A stretch of DNA of 19,247 nucleotides from Prevotellaceae bacterium (lineage in GTDB: Bacteria; Bacteroidota; Bacteroidia; Bacteroidales; UBA932), in assembly GCA_031257455.1 (NCBI GenBank), contig JAIROQ010000217.1, positions 1 through 19,247 on the forward strand, read 5' to 3'. The notes below the pieces were generated by a model. The model had not been told where the DNA came from. It was given only the letters and a program-made list of their open reading frames with translations, and searched no databases. The position numbers were made by a program, and so were the translations under genes. Numbering within the stretch: the stretch's first letter is position 1; the number at the start of each line of letters is the position of its first letter. This document shows positions 13,794-19,247 of this stretch, one piece after another.

Positions 13794-14426
13794 ATGAAAA
13801 CAATTGATGTAAAAGGGACGGCTCGTAAAGATTTGAAAAAATCAGCCGTCAAAGCGCTTCGCCGCGCCGGACAGGTACCCTGTGTCATTTATGGCAATGG
13901 AAGTGAAAATATTCACTTCACGGTGGACGAAAAAGAATTGAAAAACTTGGTGTACACGCCGAATGTATATCTTGTAAACCTTGATGTAGAAGGCAAGGTA
14001 AGCCAAGCGGTCATGCGTGAAATACAATTTCATCCGGTAACCGACAAAGTTTTGCATATTGATTTTTATGCGGTAGATGCTGCAAAACCAATAGCAATAG
14101 ATGTTCCGGTAACTATTTCGGGTAACTCCGAAGGTGTTCGCGCCGGTGGTAAATTACATATCTTAAACCGCAAAGTAAAAGTATCGGCATTGCCGGAAGA
14201 CTTGCCCGATACGCTGCCTGTGGATATTACCAGCCTGGCATTGGGCAAAACCATTACGGCCGGCGACCTGTCATTTGACAAAGTAAATATCATCACGCCG
14301 AAAACGACTATTATTTGCACGGTGAAAATGACTCGTGCCGCTGTTGCATCAACGGAAGTTACCGCTGCGACCGCTCCTGCTGATGCGGCTGCTTCTGCGC
14401 CTGCTGCTGAAGAAAAGAAAAAATAA
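13794..14426 (+). CDS. rplY: 50S ribosomal protein bL25, Ctc form
   Basis: A 210-residue protein binding 5S rRNA in the large subunit. Residues 1-92 are the L25 domain (MKTIDVKGTARKDLKKSAV, RRAGQVPCVIYG, FHPVTDKVLHIDFYAV). About 95-182 are the C-terminal TL5/Ctc beta domain of long bL25 proteins (PVTISGNSEGVRAGGKL, LPVDITSLALGKTITAGDL). The last 25 residues are a low-complexity Ala-rich tail ending EEKKK. The ATG at 13794 is preferred over an in-frame TTG three codons upstream because homologues begin near MKTIDV. It leads an rplY-pth-S4 gene set on one strand, an arrangement common in bacteria that groups translation-fidelity functions. Confidence 0.95.
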   Translation: MKTIDVKGTARKDLKKSAVKALRRAGQVPCVIYGNGSENIHFTVDEKELKNLVYTPNVYLVNLDVEGKVSQAVMREIQFHPVTDKVLHIDFYAVDAAKPIAIDVPVTISGNSEGVRAGGKLHILNRKVKVSALPEDLPDTLPVDITSLALGKTITAGDLSFDKVNIITPKTTIICTVKMTRAAVASTEVTAATAPADAAASAPAAEEKKK

Positions 14427-14443
14427 CGAAATGTCGTAAATCA

Positions 14444-14501
14444 GGAATTGAGAATTAGGGAATGAATAATTCCTAATTCTTAGTTCTTAATTCTTAATTC
14501 C
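14444..14501. repeat. Array with inverted symmetry between rplY and pth
   Basis: GAATTAGGGAAT (14452-14463) pairs with the later ATTCCTAATTC (about 14469-14479, one bulge), followed by heptads TTAGTTC/TTAATTC up to 14501, one base before the pth ATG at 14503. The outer GGAATTGAGAATTA can also pair with the final TTAATTCTTAATTCC. It may partly terminate the rplY transcript while providing the pth leader (inference). Confidence 0.75.
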
Positions 14502-14502
14502 A

Positions 14503-15063
14503 ATGTCATTTCTTGTTGTAGGGTTAGGCAATATTGGTCTTGAATACGCCCATACGCGCCATAATATCGGATTTGATGTCGTGGATGCATGGGCGGGGGC
14601 GTCCGGCGCGGTATTCAGTACGGTGCGTTATGGCGCTATTACCGAAGTAAAATATAAGGCCAGGCGTTTTATGTTGCTCAAACCTTCGACCTACATGAAT
14701 TTAAGTGGAAAAGCCGTCAATTACTGGATGCAGGCGGAACGCTTCGCGATAGAAAACGTATTGATTATAGTAGATGACTTGGCGTTGCCGTTCGGCACAT
14801 TACGATTGCGCAAGCAAGGCAGCGATGGTGGACATAACGGGCTAAAAAGTATCAATGAACTGCTCGGGCATACCAACTATGCACGTTTGCGAATAGGCAT
14901 CGGCAACGATTTTAGCCATGGACAGCAAATTGATTTTGTGCTTAGCGAATGGACGGATGAGGAACAAAAATTGCTCCCGCCAATTATTGACAAGGCAATT
15001 GATGCGGTGAAATCCTTTGGAACAGCAGGTATCGAACGTGCAATGAATATATTTAATTCCTGA
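14503..15063 (+). CDS. pth: Peptidyl-tRNA hydrolase
   Basis: A 186-residue enzyme that frees tRNA from peptidyl-tRNAs dropped by ribosomes. The active-site set is complete: N10 (GLGNIGLEY), catalytic H20 (HTRHNIGFD), D91 (IIVDDLALPFG) and N112 (GSDGGHNGLKSI). STYMNLSGKAV (62-72) is the conserved substrate-groove motif. Length is typical of the bacterial family. It follows rplY by 76 bp. The stop TGA (15061-15063) is also the first triplet of the downstream TGATTTC heptad array, so the native C-terminal end may have been slightly altered. Confidence 0.97.
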   Translation: MSFLVVGLGNIGLEYAHTRHNIGFDVVDAWAGASGAVFSTVRYGAITEVKYKARRFMLLKPSTYMNLSGKAVNYWMQAERFAIENVLIIVDDLALPFGTLRLRKQGSDGGHNGLKSINELLGHTNYARLRIGIGNDFSHGQQIDFVLSEWTDEEQKLLPPIIDKAIDAVKSFGTAGIERAMNIFNS

Positions 15064-15166
15064 TTTCTAATTTCTGATTTTTAATTTCTGATTTGCTGAC
15101 GCCACTGTGCGCTTGTCGCAACCTTAAACCTTAAACCTTAAACTTTAAACCTTAAACTTCAAACCA
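15061..15166. repeat. Bipartite heptad array between pth and the S4 gene
   Basis: The left arm (15061-15094) has TGATTTC/TAATTTC/TGATTTT heptads starting with the pth stop codon. The centre is GCTGACGCC...GTGCGCTTGTCGC (15095-15118), containing the reverse complement of both common centre types (GGCGTCAGC and GACAAGCGCAC). The right arm (15120-15166) has AACCTTA/AACTTTA heptads. The plan is inverted relative to most other gaps. Confidence 0.88.
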
Positions 15167-15187
15167 AAACTAACCGCTAATTCCCGT

Positions 15188-15568
15188 ATGGTTCGTCTTG
15201 ATAAATACCTTTGGGCTATTCGTGTGTACAAAACCCGTAGCGAAGCGGCAGATGCCTGCAAAGCCGGCCGTGTCAAAGTAAACGGGACAGAAGCCAAATC
15301 CTCGCGGGAAGTGCGCGAAAACGATATGCTTACCGTGCGGAAATTACCGGTAACATATACTTATAAAATTATCCAGTTGGTTGAAAACCGGCAGCCGGCA
15401 AAGAATGTAGCATTGTATGCGGAAAATTTAACACCCGAAGAAGAAAGGAATAAATTAGATAAAAAAAATATCACCGTTTACATCCGGCGCGACCGCGGCG
15501 CCGGACGCCCGACCAAGAAAGAACGCCGCGAAATTGATAAATTATTTGAAAATTTATCTTACGAATAA
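15188..15568 (+). CDS. S4-domain RNA-binding protein, Hsp15 (HslR)-like
   Basis: A 126-residue basic protein. Residues 1-60 are an S4 RNA-binding domain (VRLDKYLWAIRVYKTRSEAA, CKAGRVKVNGTEAKSS, VRENDMLTV). A lysine- and arginine-rich tail follows (YIRRDRGAGRPTKKERREID), as in the heat-shock protein Hsp15/HslR family. E. coli Hsp15 rescues 50S subunits carrying stuck peptidyl-tRNA, which fits its position directly after pth and rplY. No separate promoter is visible; the 124-bp gap from pth is all array. The gene is followed by a strong terminator. Confidence 0.85.
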   Translation: MVRLDKYLWAIRVYKTRSEAADACKAGRVKVNGTEAKSSREVRENDMLTVRKLPVTYTYKIIQLVENRQPAKNVALYAENLTPEEERNKLDKKNITVYIRRDRGAGRPTKKERREIDKLFENLSYE

Positions 15569-15681
15569 TGATAAAATTAAGTAATGCGGAAAGAAAATTG
15601 TCCGTCTTGTTTTAAACCTTTTTCATGAAAGCATATCTATAGACCGAAATAATTTTTCATAAATTTTGTTTTAAGTGGGGA

Positions 15682-15712
15682 GGCGGATGAATATTCATTC
15701 GCCTTCTTTTTT
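15682..15712 (+). terminator. Rho-independent terminator after the S4 gene
   Basis: GGCGGATGAAT and ATTCATTCGCC (15682-15703) form an uninterrupted stem of about 10 bp with one G-T pair, followed by TTCTTTTTT. It ends the plus-strand rplY-pth-S4 transcript. The T-tract overlaps the stop codon of the converging manA (15711-15713). The 110 bp before it hold no gene. Confidence 0.85.
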
Positions 15713-16691
15713 ACATTATATATGTTTCCAATAATGTCGCTTTCGGCGAAGGTAACAGGGTAACATCAGCTATTGCTGCCGGAATTAAGAGCGTTTCGCC
15801 TTTCGTCACAGTTTCGAAATGCTTACCATATTGAATAATGGCGTCTCCGTCTATGCAAACATAAATGACAAAAGAATCGTTTCCCGACAAATTACGTTCC
15901 AATGGGTCGGTAATTTCTACCAGATTTGTTACAAAATAAGGCGAATCGACCAATTGCACAGGTTCATTCGGTAGCCTTGCATAATCTATTTTTGCGTTCG
16001 TCTTTTCTGTATAGTCAATAATGTCGATTGCCTGTTCCACATGCATGGCGCGGGCTGTAGCAGGGTCATGTTCGCGTCCCCAATCGTAAATACGGTACGT
16101 GATGTCGGATGTTTGCTGTATTTCCGCCAGTACAATTCCCTTGCCTATGGCATGGATAGTGCCCGGCGTAATGAAAAATGTATCGCCCGGTTGGACAGTT
16201 ACAAAATTCAGCGTTTCGAGCAGCGTATTATTTTGTACACGATTGTAAAATTCCATAGCCGTCAAATTACGATTAAACCCCACGTACAAACCTGCGCCAT
16301 CATCGGCTTGCAGTATATGCCACATTTCGGTTTTGCCATAAGCATTGTGCCGGATACGCGCTGTTTCATCATCAGGATGCACTTGTACCGACAGTGTTTC
16401 CGCCGCGTCTATCAATTTTACCAAAACAGGAAATTCGATACCGAAACGTTCGTAATTCTTCTCACCCATCAATTCGCCCAAATATACTTCCATCAATTCT
16501 TCAATCGTATTTCCTTTCAGGAAGCCATTGGCCAGTACCGACAGATTGCGTTGCACGGCGGACAATTCCCAGCTTTCGCCGATTTTTTTGGTAGCCGGAA
16601 ACGGTTTATTAAATAATGCGTTTAATTTATTGCCGCCCCACACGGTCGCTTTCGCCTGCGGCTTAAATTTCAAAGGATACAATGACGTCAT
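15711..16691 (-). CDS. manA: Mannose-6-phosphate isomerase, type I (class I cupin)
   Basis: A 326-residue zinc enzyme interconverting mannose-6-phosphate and fructose-6-phosphate, feeding GDP-mannose and surface glycan synthesis or mannose use. Zinc ligands are Q103 and H105 (SVQVHPDDET), E122 (GKTEMWHIL) and H180 (PGTIHAIGKG). R200 lies in YRIYDWGRE. The C-terminal cupin half (about 250-326) ends PKATLLETYIM. The ATG at 16691 is chosen over one at 16745 because a -7 box lies between them at 16706-16713, so the upstream 18 codons, partly array sequence, would not be transcribed from it. It converges with the S4 gene. Confidence 0.94.
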   Translation of the reverse strand: MTSLYPLKFKPQAKATVWGGNKLNALFNKPFPATKKIGESWELSAVQRNLSVLANGFLKGNTIEELMEVYLGELMGEKNYERFGIEFPVLVKLIDAAETLSVQVHPDDETARIRHNAYGKTEMWHILQADDGAGLYVGFNRNLTAMEFYNRVQNNTLLETLNFVTVQPGDTFFITPGTIHAIGKGIVLAEIQQTSDITYRIYDWGREHDPATARAMHVEQAIDIIDYTEKTNAKIDYARLPNEPVQLVDSPYFVTNLVEITDPLERNLSGNDSFVIYVCIDGDAIIQYGKHFETVTKGETLLIPAAIADVTLLPSPKATLLETYIM

Positions 16692-16705
16692 AAAAATATT
16701 TTTTG

Positions 16706-16713
16706 CAAAAGTA
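16706..16713 (-). promoter_or_regulatory. Promoter -7 box of manA
   Basis: The minus strand reads TACTTTTG (TAnnTTTG), 15 bp before the chosen manA ATG. The leader would be only about 8 nt or nearly absent. This site decides the manA start. Remnants of CTCCACT heptads lie just upstream (16735-16753). Confidence 0.6.
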
Positions 16714-16753
16714 AGAAAAAATAATTTGCCGTTTCCACTCTCCACTTTCCACT

Positions 16754-16796
16754 AAAAAAAAGCCGCCGGTACATTTCCATACCGGCGATTTTTTTA
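16754..16796. terminator. Bidirectional terminator between manA and the surface-protein gene
   Basis: CGCCGGTA (16764-16771) and TACCGGCG (16780-16787) form a perfect 8-bp stem with an 8-nt loop. A run of seven or eight A precedes it and seven T follow, so it works on either strand. On the minus strand it would stop the surface-protein transcript, which ends at 16937, before it reaches manA. Confidence 0.8.
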
Positions 16797-16936
16797 GTGC
16801 GCCAACCTTAAACCTGAAACTTCAATGGTTGCGCGATGAAACCCTATGGGTGTAAAGGCACGCTACTGCGTTGCGCTTCCCGCGCAAAGAAAAAAAGAAA
16901 CAAAGGAGAAAAGGTTCACCTCAAACCCAAAGACGG
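16797..16936. other. 140-bp gap without a gene
   Basis: The gap starts with a short AACCTTA/AACCTGA heptad piece (16805-16825) and then has GGTTGCGCGATG, a pyrimidine- or purine-rich block (AAAGAAAAAAAGAAACAAAGG) and GC-rich patches. No tRNA fold, promoter box or credible coding frame was recognised. Its purine-rich part is unlike the neighbouring arrays. It could be the downstream untranslated part of the surface-protein gene. Confidence 0.5.
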
Positions 16937-18457
16937 CTACTTAACGCACTTAACAAGCCAGAGATCATCATCGAAAGCGTCCAGCAACGTGCAGGCGTCG
17001 CAATTGTGGATTATGTACCTTATGCGACCAGGCCCCACATCGCTAGTCCACCATCCATAACACGAACCCATACTGCCGGGCAGGGACGTGTCGTTTTCAC
17101 ACATACAGAACGCCTCTGGCGAAGTGGGCAGTCGCCAACCTGCACCTTTATTTGAACAATACTCATTAGCGGCAGCCCATGCCATGATAGGAGCATTTTC
17201 GTATGATTCACTTGCTACATAGGTAATGCCGGCGCAGGTAGTCCATTTCGCGCAATTGCTAACGCAACAACTTAAACAGGTACCGCTGCAATCTTCCAAG
17301 CCCTCAGCGCAGCCGCAGGTATTGGCCGTTTGACCTTCAGCAGACGGGCTGGTAATGCTTATTGTACCGGTCGTTTCTGCGCTGGTGCAACCATAGGCAT
17401 TGGTTACCGTAACCGTAAAAGCGGTATCTTCATCTAATGTTTGGGTGGTTATTGTGTTTGTTTCGGTAGTAGTTGCCGCCGCGTTGCCGATTGTCCATGT
17501 ATAGCTCATGGAAGAAGTCGTGCCGCTGCTGAGGGTAGCGGTCAGTTCGGCGGTATTGCCCGCGCAGGGGGTAGAGGCGGTTACCGTAGAGACGGTGGGC
17601 AGGTCATGCACCGTAACGGTAATGGTCGTGGACGAAGTAACCGTGCAGCCGCCCTCTGAGCGGACTTGTAATATATAGTCGGTCGTGGTCAAAGGCGACA
17701 CGACAGTGGATGAACTGTTGTCCCATGTCACGCCATTGTCGAAGCTGTAGCGTTGGGCATTGGTCGCGGTAGCGGTCAGCGTTACGCTCTCTCCCGCGCA
17801 GATAGTCATCGTGGAAGCGGCGAAATCAGTAATCGCCGGCATGGGCGACGGTTCGCCCGGACAGCCGGTGAGGTCGGTGAGGGCATAAATACAATTACTA
17901 TAGGTATTGGCGCTCACAGAAACGGTACTGCCGGTGTTGATCGGGTCGGTTTGTATAATAAAGTCCGGCATACCGTTCAGGGTATAACTGCCGGCCTGTT
18001 CGACGGCGTTGGGCGGCCGGTCGATCGCCACGCCGCACCAGCCGAACTGCGGGGCATAACCCACCAAATCTACCGTTACCGGCACGGTTACGGTGGCGGC
18101 AAACGCGCCGGCCGTTCCCTGCAACCAGAAGCCGCTGGTATTGCCCACTTCGAGCGACACCGTGCCGCCGGCGGTGGCGGTGGGCGTTCCGGCAATGCCC
18201 GCCCGCAACCAATCCACATAGGCGTTATCCCTTACCCGCCGGTAATCTACGAACACCCACACTTTGGAGCGGTGGTCGGCATCCCGCGTATTGGCCGGCC
18301 AGGACACCTCAAAGGTCACGGTCGGGGTCGCGGCGTCATAGTCGGCGGTAATGGGCTGTACGCGCACGGTAGAGGCGGTCTGGGCGCTTGCAGCAGTCGG
18401 CAGTAGCAGTAGGCAGCAGGCAGTAAGCAGTCGGCAGCAGGCAGTAAGCAGTGGCAA
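16937..18457 (-). CDS. Secreted Ig-like surface protein, signal peptide out of frame with its ATG
   Basis: A 506-residue open frame. Residues 1-26 are a hydrophobic Ala/Leu/Cys-rich segment ending TAASAQ, like the end of a signal peptide. About 28-200 are an N-terminal beta domain seen in Bacteroidales surface proteins (KVWVFVDYRRV, GFWLQGTAGAF, FGWCGVAIDRPPNA). 206-283 and 284-371 are two Ig/PKD-like repeats. 381-408 is a Cys-rich linker (eight Cys). About 410-506 resemble the Fibrobacter major-paralogous or C-lectin-like module (GWRLPTSPEAF, GWWTSDVG). In this frame the only start is TTG at 18457. The natural ATG (18497, encoding MKKQSTITAKGRI, a good positively charged n-region) lies one base out of phase and runs into a stop near 18337. 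A heptad array in between could switch the frame. Confidence 0.72.
   Translation of the reverse strand: MPLLTACCRLLTACCLLLLPTAASAQTASTVRVQPITADYDAATPTVTFEVSWPANTRDADHRSKVWVFVDYRRVRDNAYVDWLRAGIAGTPTATAGGTVSLEVGNTSGFWLQGTAGAFAATVTVPVTVDLVGYAPQFGWCGVAIDRPPNAVEQAGSYTLNGMPDFIIQTDPINTGSTVSVSANTYSNCIYALTDLTGCPGEPSPMPAITDFAASTMTICAGESVTLTATATNAQRYSFDNGVTWDNSSSTVVSPLTTTDYILQVRSEGGCTVTSSTTITVTVHDLPTVSTVTASTPCAGNTAELTATLSSGTTSSMSYTWTIGNAAATTTETNTITTQTLDEDTAFTVTVTNAYGCTSAETTGTISITSPSAEGQTANTCGCAEGLEDCSGTCLSCCVSNCAKWTTCAGITYVASESYENAPIMAWAAANEYCSNKGAGWRLPTSPEAFCMCENDTSLPGSMGSCYGWWTSDVGPGRIRYIIHNCDACTLLDAFDDDLWLVKCVK
18393..18454 (-). repeat. Heptad array inside the signal-peptide coding region
   Basis: Nine consecutive units on the plus strand: GCAGTCG, GCAGTA (6 nt), GCAGTAG, GCAGCAG, GCAGTAA, GCAGTCG, GCAGCAG, GCAGTAA, GCAGTGG. 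They encode hydrophobic peptide in two frames (LLTACC-like and AYCLLPT-like). Because 7 is not a multiple of 3, each unit gained or lost shifts the reading frame. Loss of one unit would join the ATG at 18497 to the 506-codon frame. Confidence 0.88.
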
Positions 18458-18509
18458 CGATACGCCCTTTTGCAGTAATGGTTGATTGTTTTTTCATAGT
18501 GCCTTTTTT

Positions 18510-18592
18510 AGTTTTTAGTGATTAGTGGTTAGTGGCGGCAAGCGCACTGTTCATTCTCCACTCTCCACTCTCCATTCTCCACTCTCCATTCT
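18510..18592. repeat. Bipartite heptad array upstream of the surface-protein gene
   Basis: The left arm has TTAGTGA/TTAGTGG units (18510-18535). The centre is CGGCAAGCGCACTG (18536-18549). The right arm has CTCCACT/CTCCATT units (18551-18592). Positions 18527-18573 are the second copy of the 47-bp unit at 10202-10248. No TAnnTTTG box was found between here and the ATG at 18497. Confidence 0.88.
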
Positions 18593-18593
18593 T

Positions 18594-18731
18594 CCGTCAT
18601 TCCGAGCGGAGCGGAGCGAAGTCGAGGAATCTCCTGCGTCCTGCACCCACTGCTTTGCATCGCCCTGCGTTGGGTAGGGGATTTCTCCACTCCGCGCGCT
18701 CGTTCCTCGCGCGCTCCGGTCGAAATGACGG
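18594..18731. repeat. 138-bp inverted-repeat intergenic element
   Basis: The left end reads CCGTCATTCCGAGCGGAGCG and continues to GAGGAATCTCC; the complement of the right end reads CCGTCATTTCGACCGGAGCG and continues to GTGGAGAAATCCCC. The ends are imperfect inverted repeats, with further internal GCGCGC palindromes. Sequences of this type (CGTCATTTCGA...GGAGAAATC) are, from memory, widely dispersed in Bacteroidota genomes. There is no coding potential. It sits between the two surface-protein genes, flanked by heptad arrays on both sides. Confidence 0.75.
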
Positions 18732-18735
18732 GGTC

Positions 18736-18826
18736 TTTTAGTCATAAGTTGTAAGTCATAAGTCGTAAGTCGTAAGTCGGCTGGCGCCGGTGCGCTTCCG
18801 CGACTAACCATTAACCACTAACCATT
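18736..18826. repeat. Bipartite heptad array after the truncated surface-protein gene
   Basis: The left arm has AAGTCAT/AAGTTGT/AAGTCGT heptads (about 18739-18778). The centre is CTGGCGCCGGTGCGCTTCCGCGAC (18780-18803). The right arm has AACCATT/AACCACT heptads (18805-18826) that run onto the stop codon of the minus-strand remnant (TAA, 18825-18827). Confidence 0.88.
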
Positions 18827-19129
18827 ATCTTGCGATATTAAACGCAATCGTCTTTTGTCCCTTGTAGTCGCCTTTGCCGTGAATGGTCAGTTCGGCCATA
18901 CCTACGTTGGTGTTGTTCTTGTAGGTAACCGAGAAGTCTTCGCCCATGTACAGCCGTTTTGTTTCCTTGCCCTCTTCGCGGTAGTGCACGGCGGGCACGA
19001 GGGTTATCGGCCTTCCGGTGTACTGTTGCGTAGCGATGGGCTCGATTACGGTATGGTCGCCGGCGCCCAAGTCTTTTATGGGATGGCGGCGGCCGGCTTC
19101 CTGTGCGAGGATATCCTTATAGCGTTCCA
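18825..19129 (-). pseudogene. 3' remnant of a repeat-type surface protein, cut by an insertion sequence
   Basis: About 101 codons remain. They contain a domain like the bacterial surface module with the pattern YTG-x-PI ... DFSVTYKNNTNVG ... IHGKGDYKGQKTIAFNI, usually repeated in large secreted proteins of Bacteroidota and Firmicutes. There is no signal peptide. The only start in frame is a GTG (19128-19130) whose last base already belongs to the insertion sequence, and a stop follows ten codons further upstream inside that element. The gene is therefore 5'-truncated, and the missing part should lie beyond the element outside the window. Confidence 0.65.
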
Positions 19130-19247
19130 CAGGGCCAACGCATTTAAATTTTGAGGAGTTTTAGAAGAAATTCCCTGTTCCATCCGGCCTTGAGACGTTT
19201 TGAGCGCAGGCTTTCCTTGCCGGAGTCTTTTTTGAGGAGATTGAGGG
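19130..19247 (-). mobile_element. End of an ISAs1-like insertion sequence
   Basis: The element appears to begin at CAGGGCCAACGCATTTAAA (19130-19148), which would be its terminal inverted repeat, and continues past the window edge. It carries the transposase 3' end directly beside the repeat. The boundary is placed where the surface-protein frame breaks off and CAGGG begins. The other end and the target duplication (which would include part of AGCGTTCCA, 19121-19129) cannot be seen. Confidence 0.6.
19144..19247 (-). CDS. ISAs1-family transposase, C-terminal fragment
   Basis: On the minus strand a frame entering from the window edge (first full codon at 19245) encodes 33 residues and stops at 19144-19146. 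It reads LNLLKKDSGKESLRSKRL then KAGWNREFLLKLLKI. The pattern LNLLKKD...KRLKAGW...LLKLL is what I know from the C-terminus of ISAs1-family (COG5433) transposases. The stop lies 14 bp from the presumed element end, as expected for such compact elements. Only this fragment is in the window, so activity cannot be judged. Confidence 0.62.
   Translation of the reverse strand, partial: LNLLKKDSGKESLRSKRLKAGWNREFLLKLLKI

Noticed and set aside
16692..16745. An 18-codon N-terminal extension of ManA
   Set aside because: It starts in a heptad array and spans the promoter box at 16706-16713; homologues start at the MTSLYPLKF position.
17753..18406. A 217-codon plus-strand frame opposite the Ig-like protein gene
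   Set aside because: It is Gly/Arg/His-rich, typical of the antisense of a Thr/Ala/Val-rich gene; the minus-strand protein has clear Ig-like domains.

Overview
The window is chromosomal DNA from a member of the Bacteroidota, most likely Bacteroidales. Four things point there. Several genes are preceded by the Bacteroidota -7 box TAnnTTTG (positions 115, 13687, and on the minus strand 5948, 13584, 16706). The gene content is typical: a DUF4469/HU-like protein, an FtsK-LolA pair, an L25/Ctc-Pth-S4 cluster, and a secreted Ig-like protein with a Fibrobacter-type C-terminal domain. MurA carries Asp instead of the catalytic Cys. Shine-Dalgarno sequences are largely absent. No rRNA, tRNA, phage or CRISPR locus was seen.

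Layout, left to right. 175-2561 (+): a hemerythrin-like di-iron protein overlapping a LuxR-type regulator with a degenerate receiver, then a LuxC-like acyl-CoA reductase. 2731-4128 (+): a pRiA4b ORF-3-like protein and tRNA dimethylallyltransferase MiaA. 4379-8366 (-): a LolA-like periplasmic carrier, a DUF4469 protein and the FtsK translocase. 8438-13566 (-): MurA, DNA polymerase I and QueD. 13794-15568 (+): ribosomal protein L25/Ctc, peptidyl-tRNA hydrolase and an S4-domain RNA-binding protein, a translation-quality group. 15711-16691 (-): mannose-6-phosphate isomerase. 16937-19247 (-): an accessory, decaying surface-protein region with a large Ig-like secreted protein whose signal peptide is split across two reading frames, the 3' remnant of a second surface protein, and the end of an ISAs1-like insertion sequence that truncates it.

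The striking feature is between the genes. Nearly every intergenic gap is filled with short-period arrays, mostly 7 bp and sometimes 8 or 9 bp. Their sequences differ from gap to gap (GTGAACA, GTGGAGA, AATCAGA, TTTAAAG, AAGTCGT, CATACAT, ATGGTTA and others). Most follow one plan: a G-rich arm, a GC-rich centre related to GGCGTCAGCC or CGGCAAGCGCA, then a C- or A-rich arm. The arrays run into coding sequence. They supply the stop codons of the acyl-CoA reductase, MurA, QueD and Pth, add a tail to MiaA, and appear to have overwritten the start of miaA. A related heptad array sits inside the signal-peptide region of the Ig-like protein, where loss of one 7-bp unit would restore an ATG-started frame. 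Two longer inverted-repeat elements (9905-10141 and 18594-18731) and a 23-bp palindromic tandem repeat (5056-5151) add to an unusually repeat-rich intergenic landscape.
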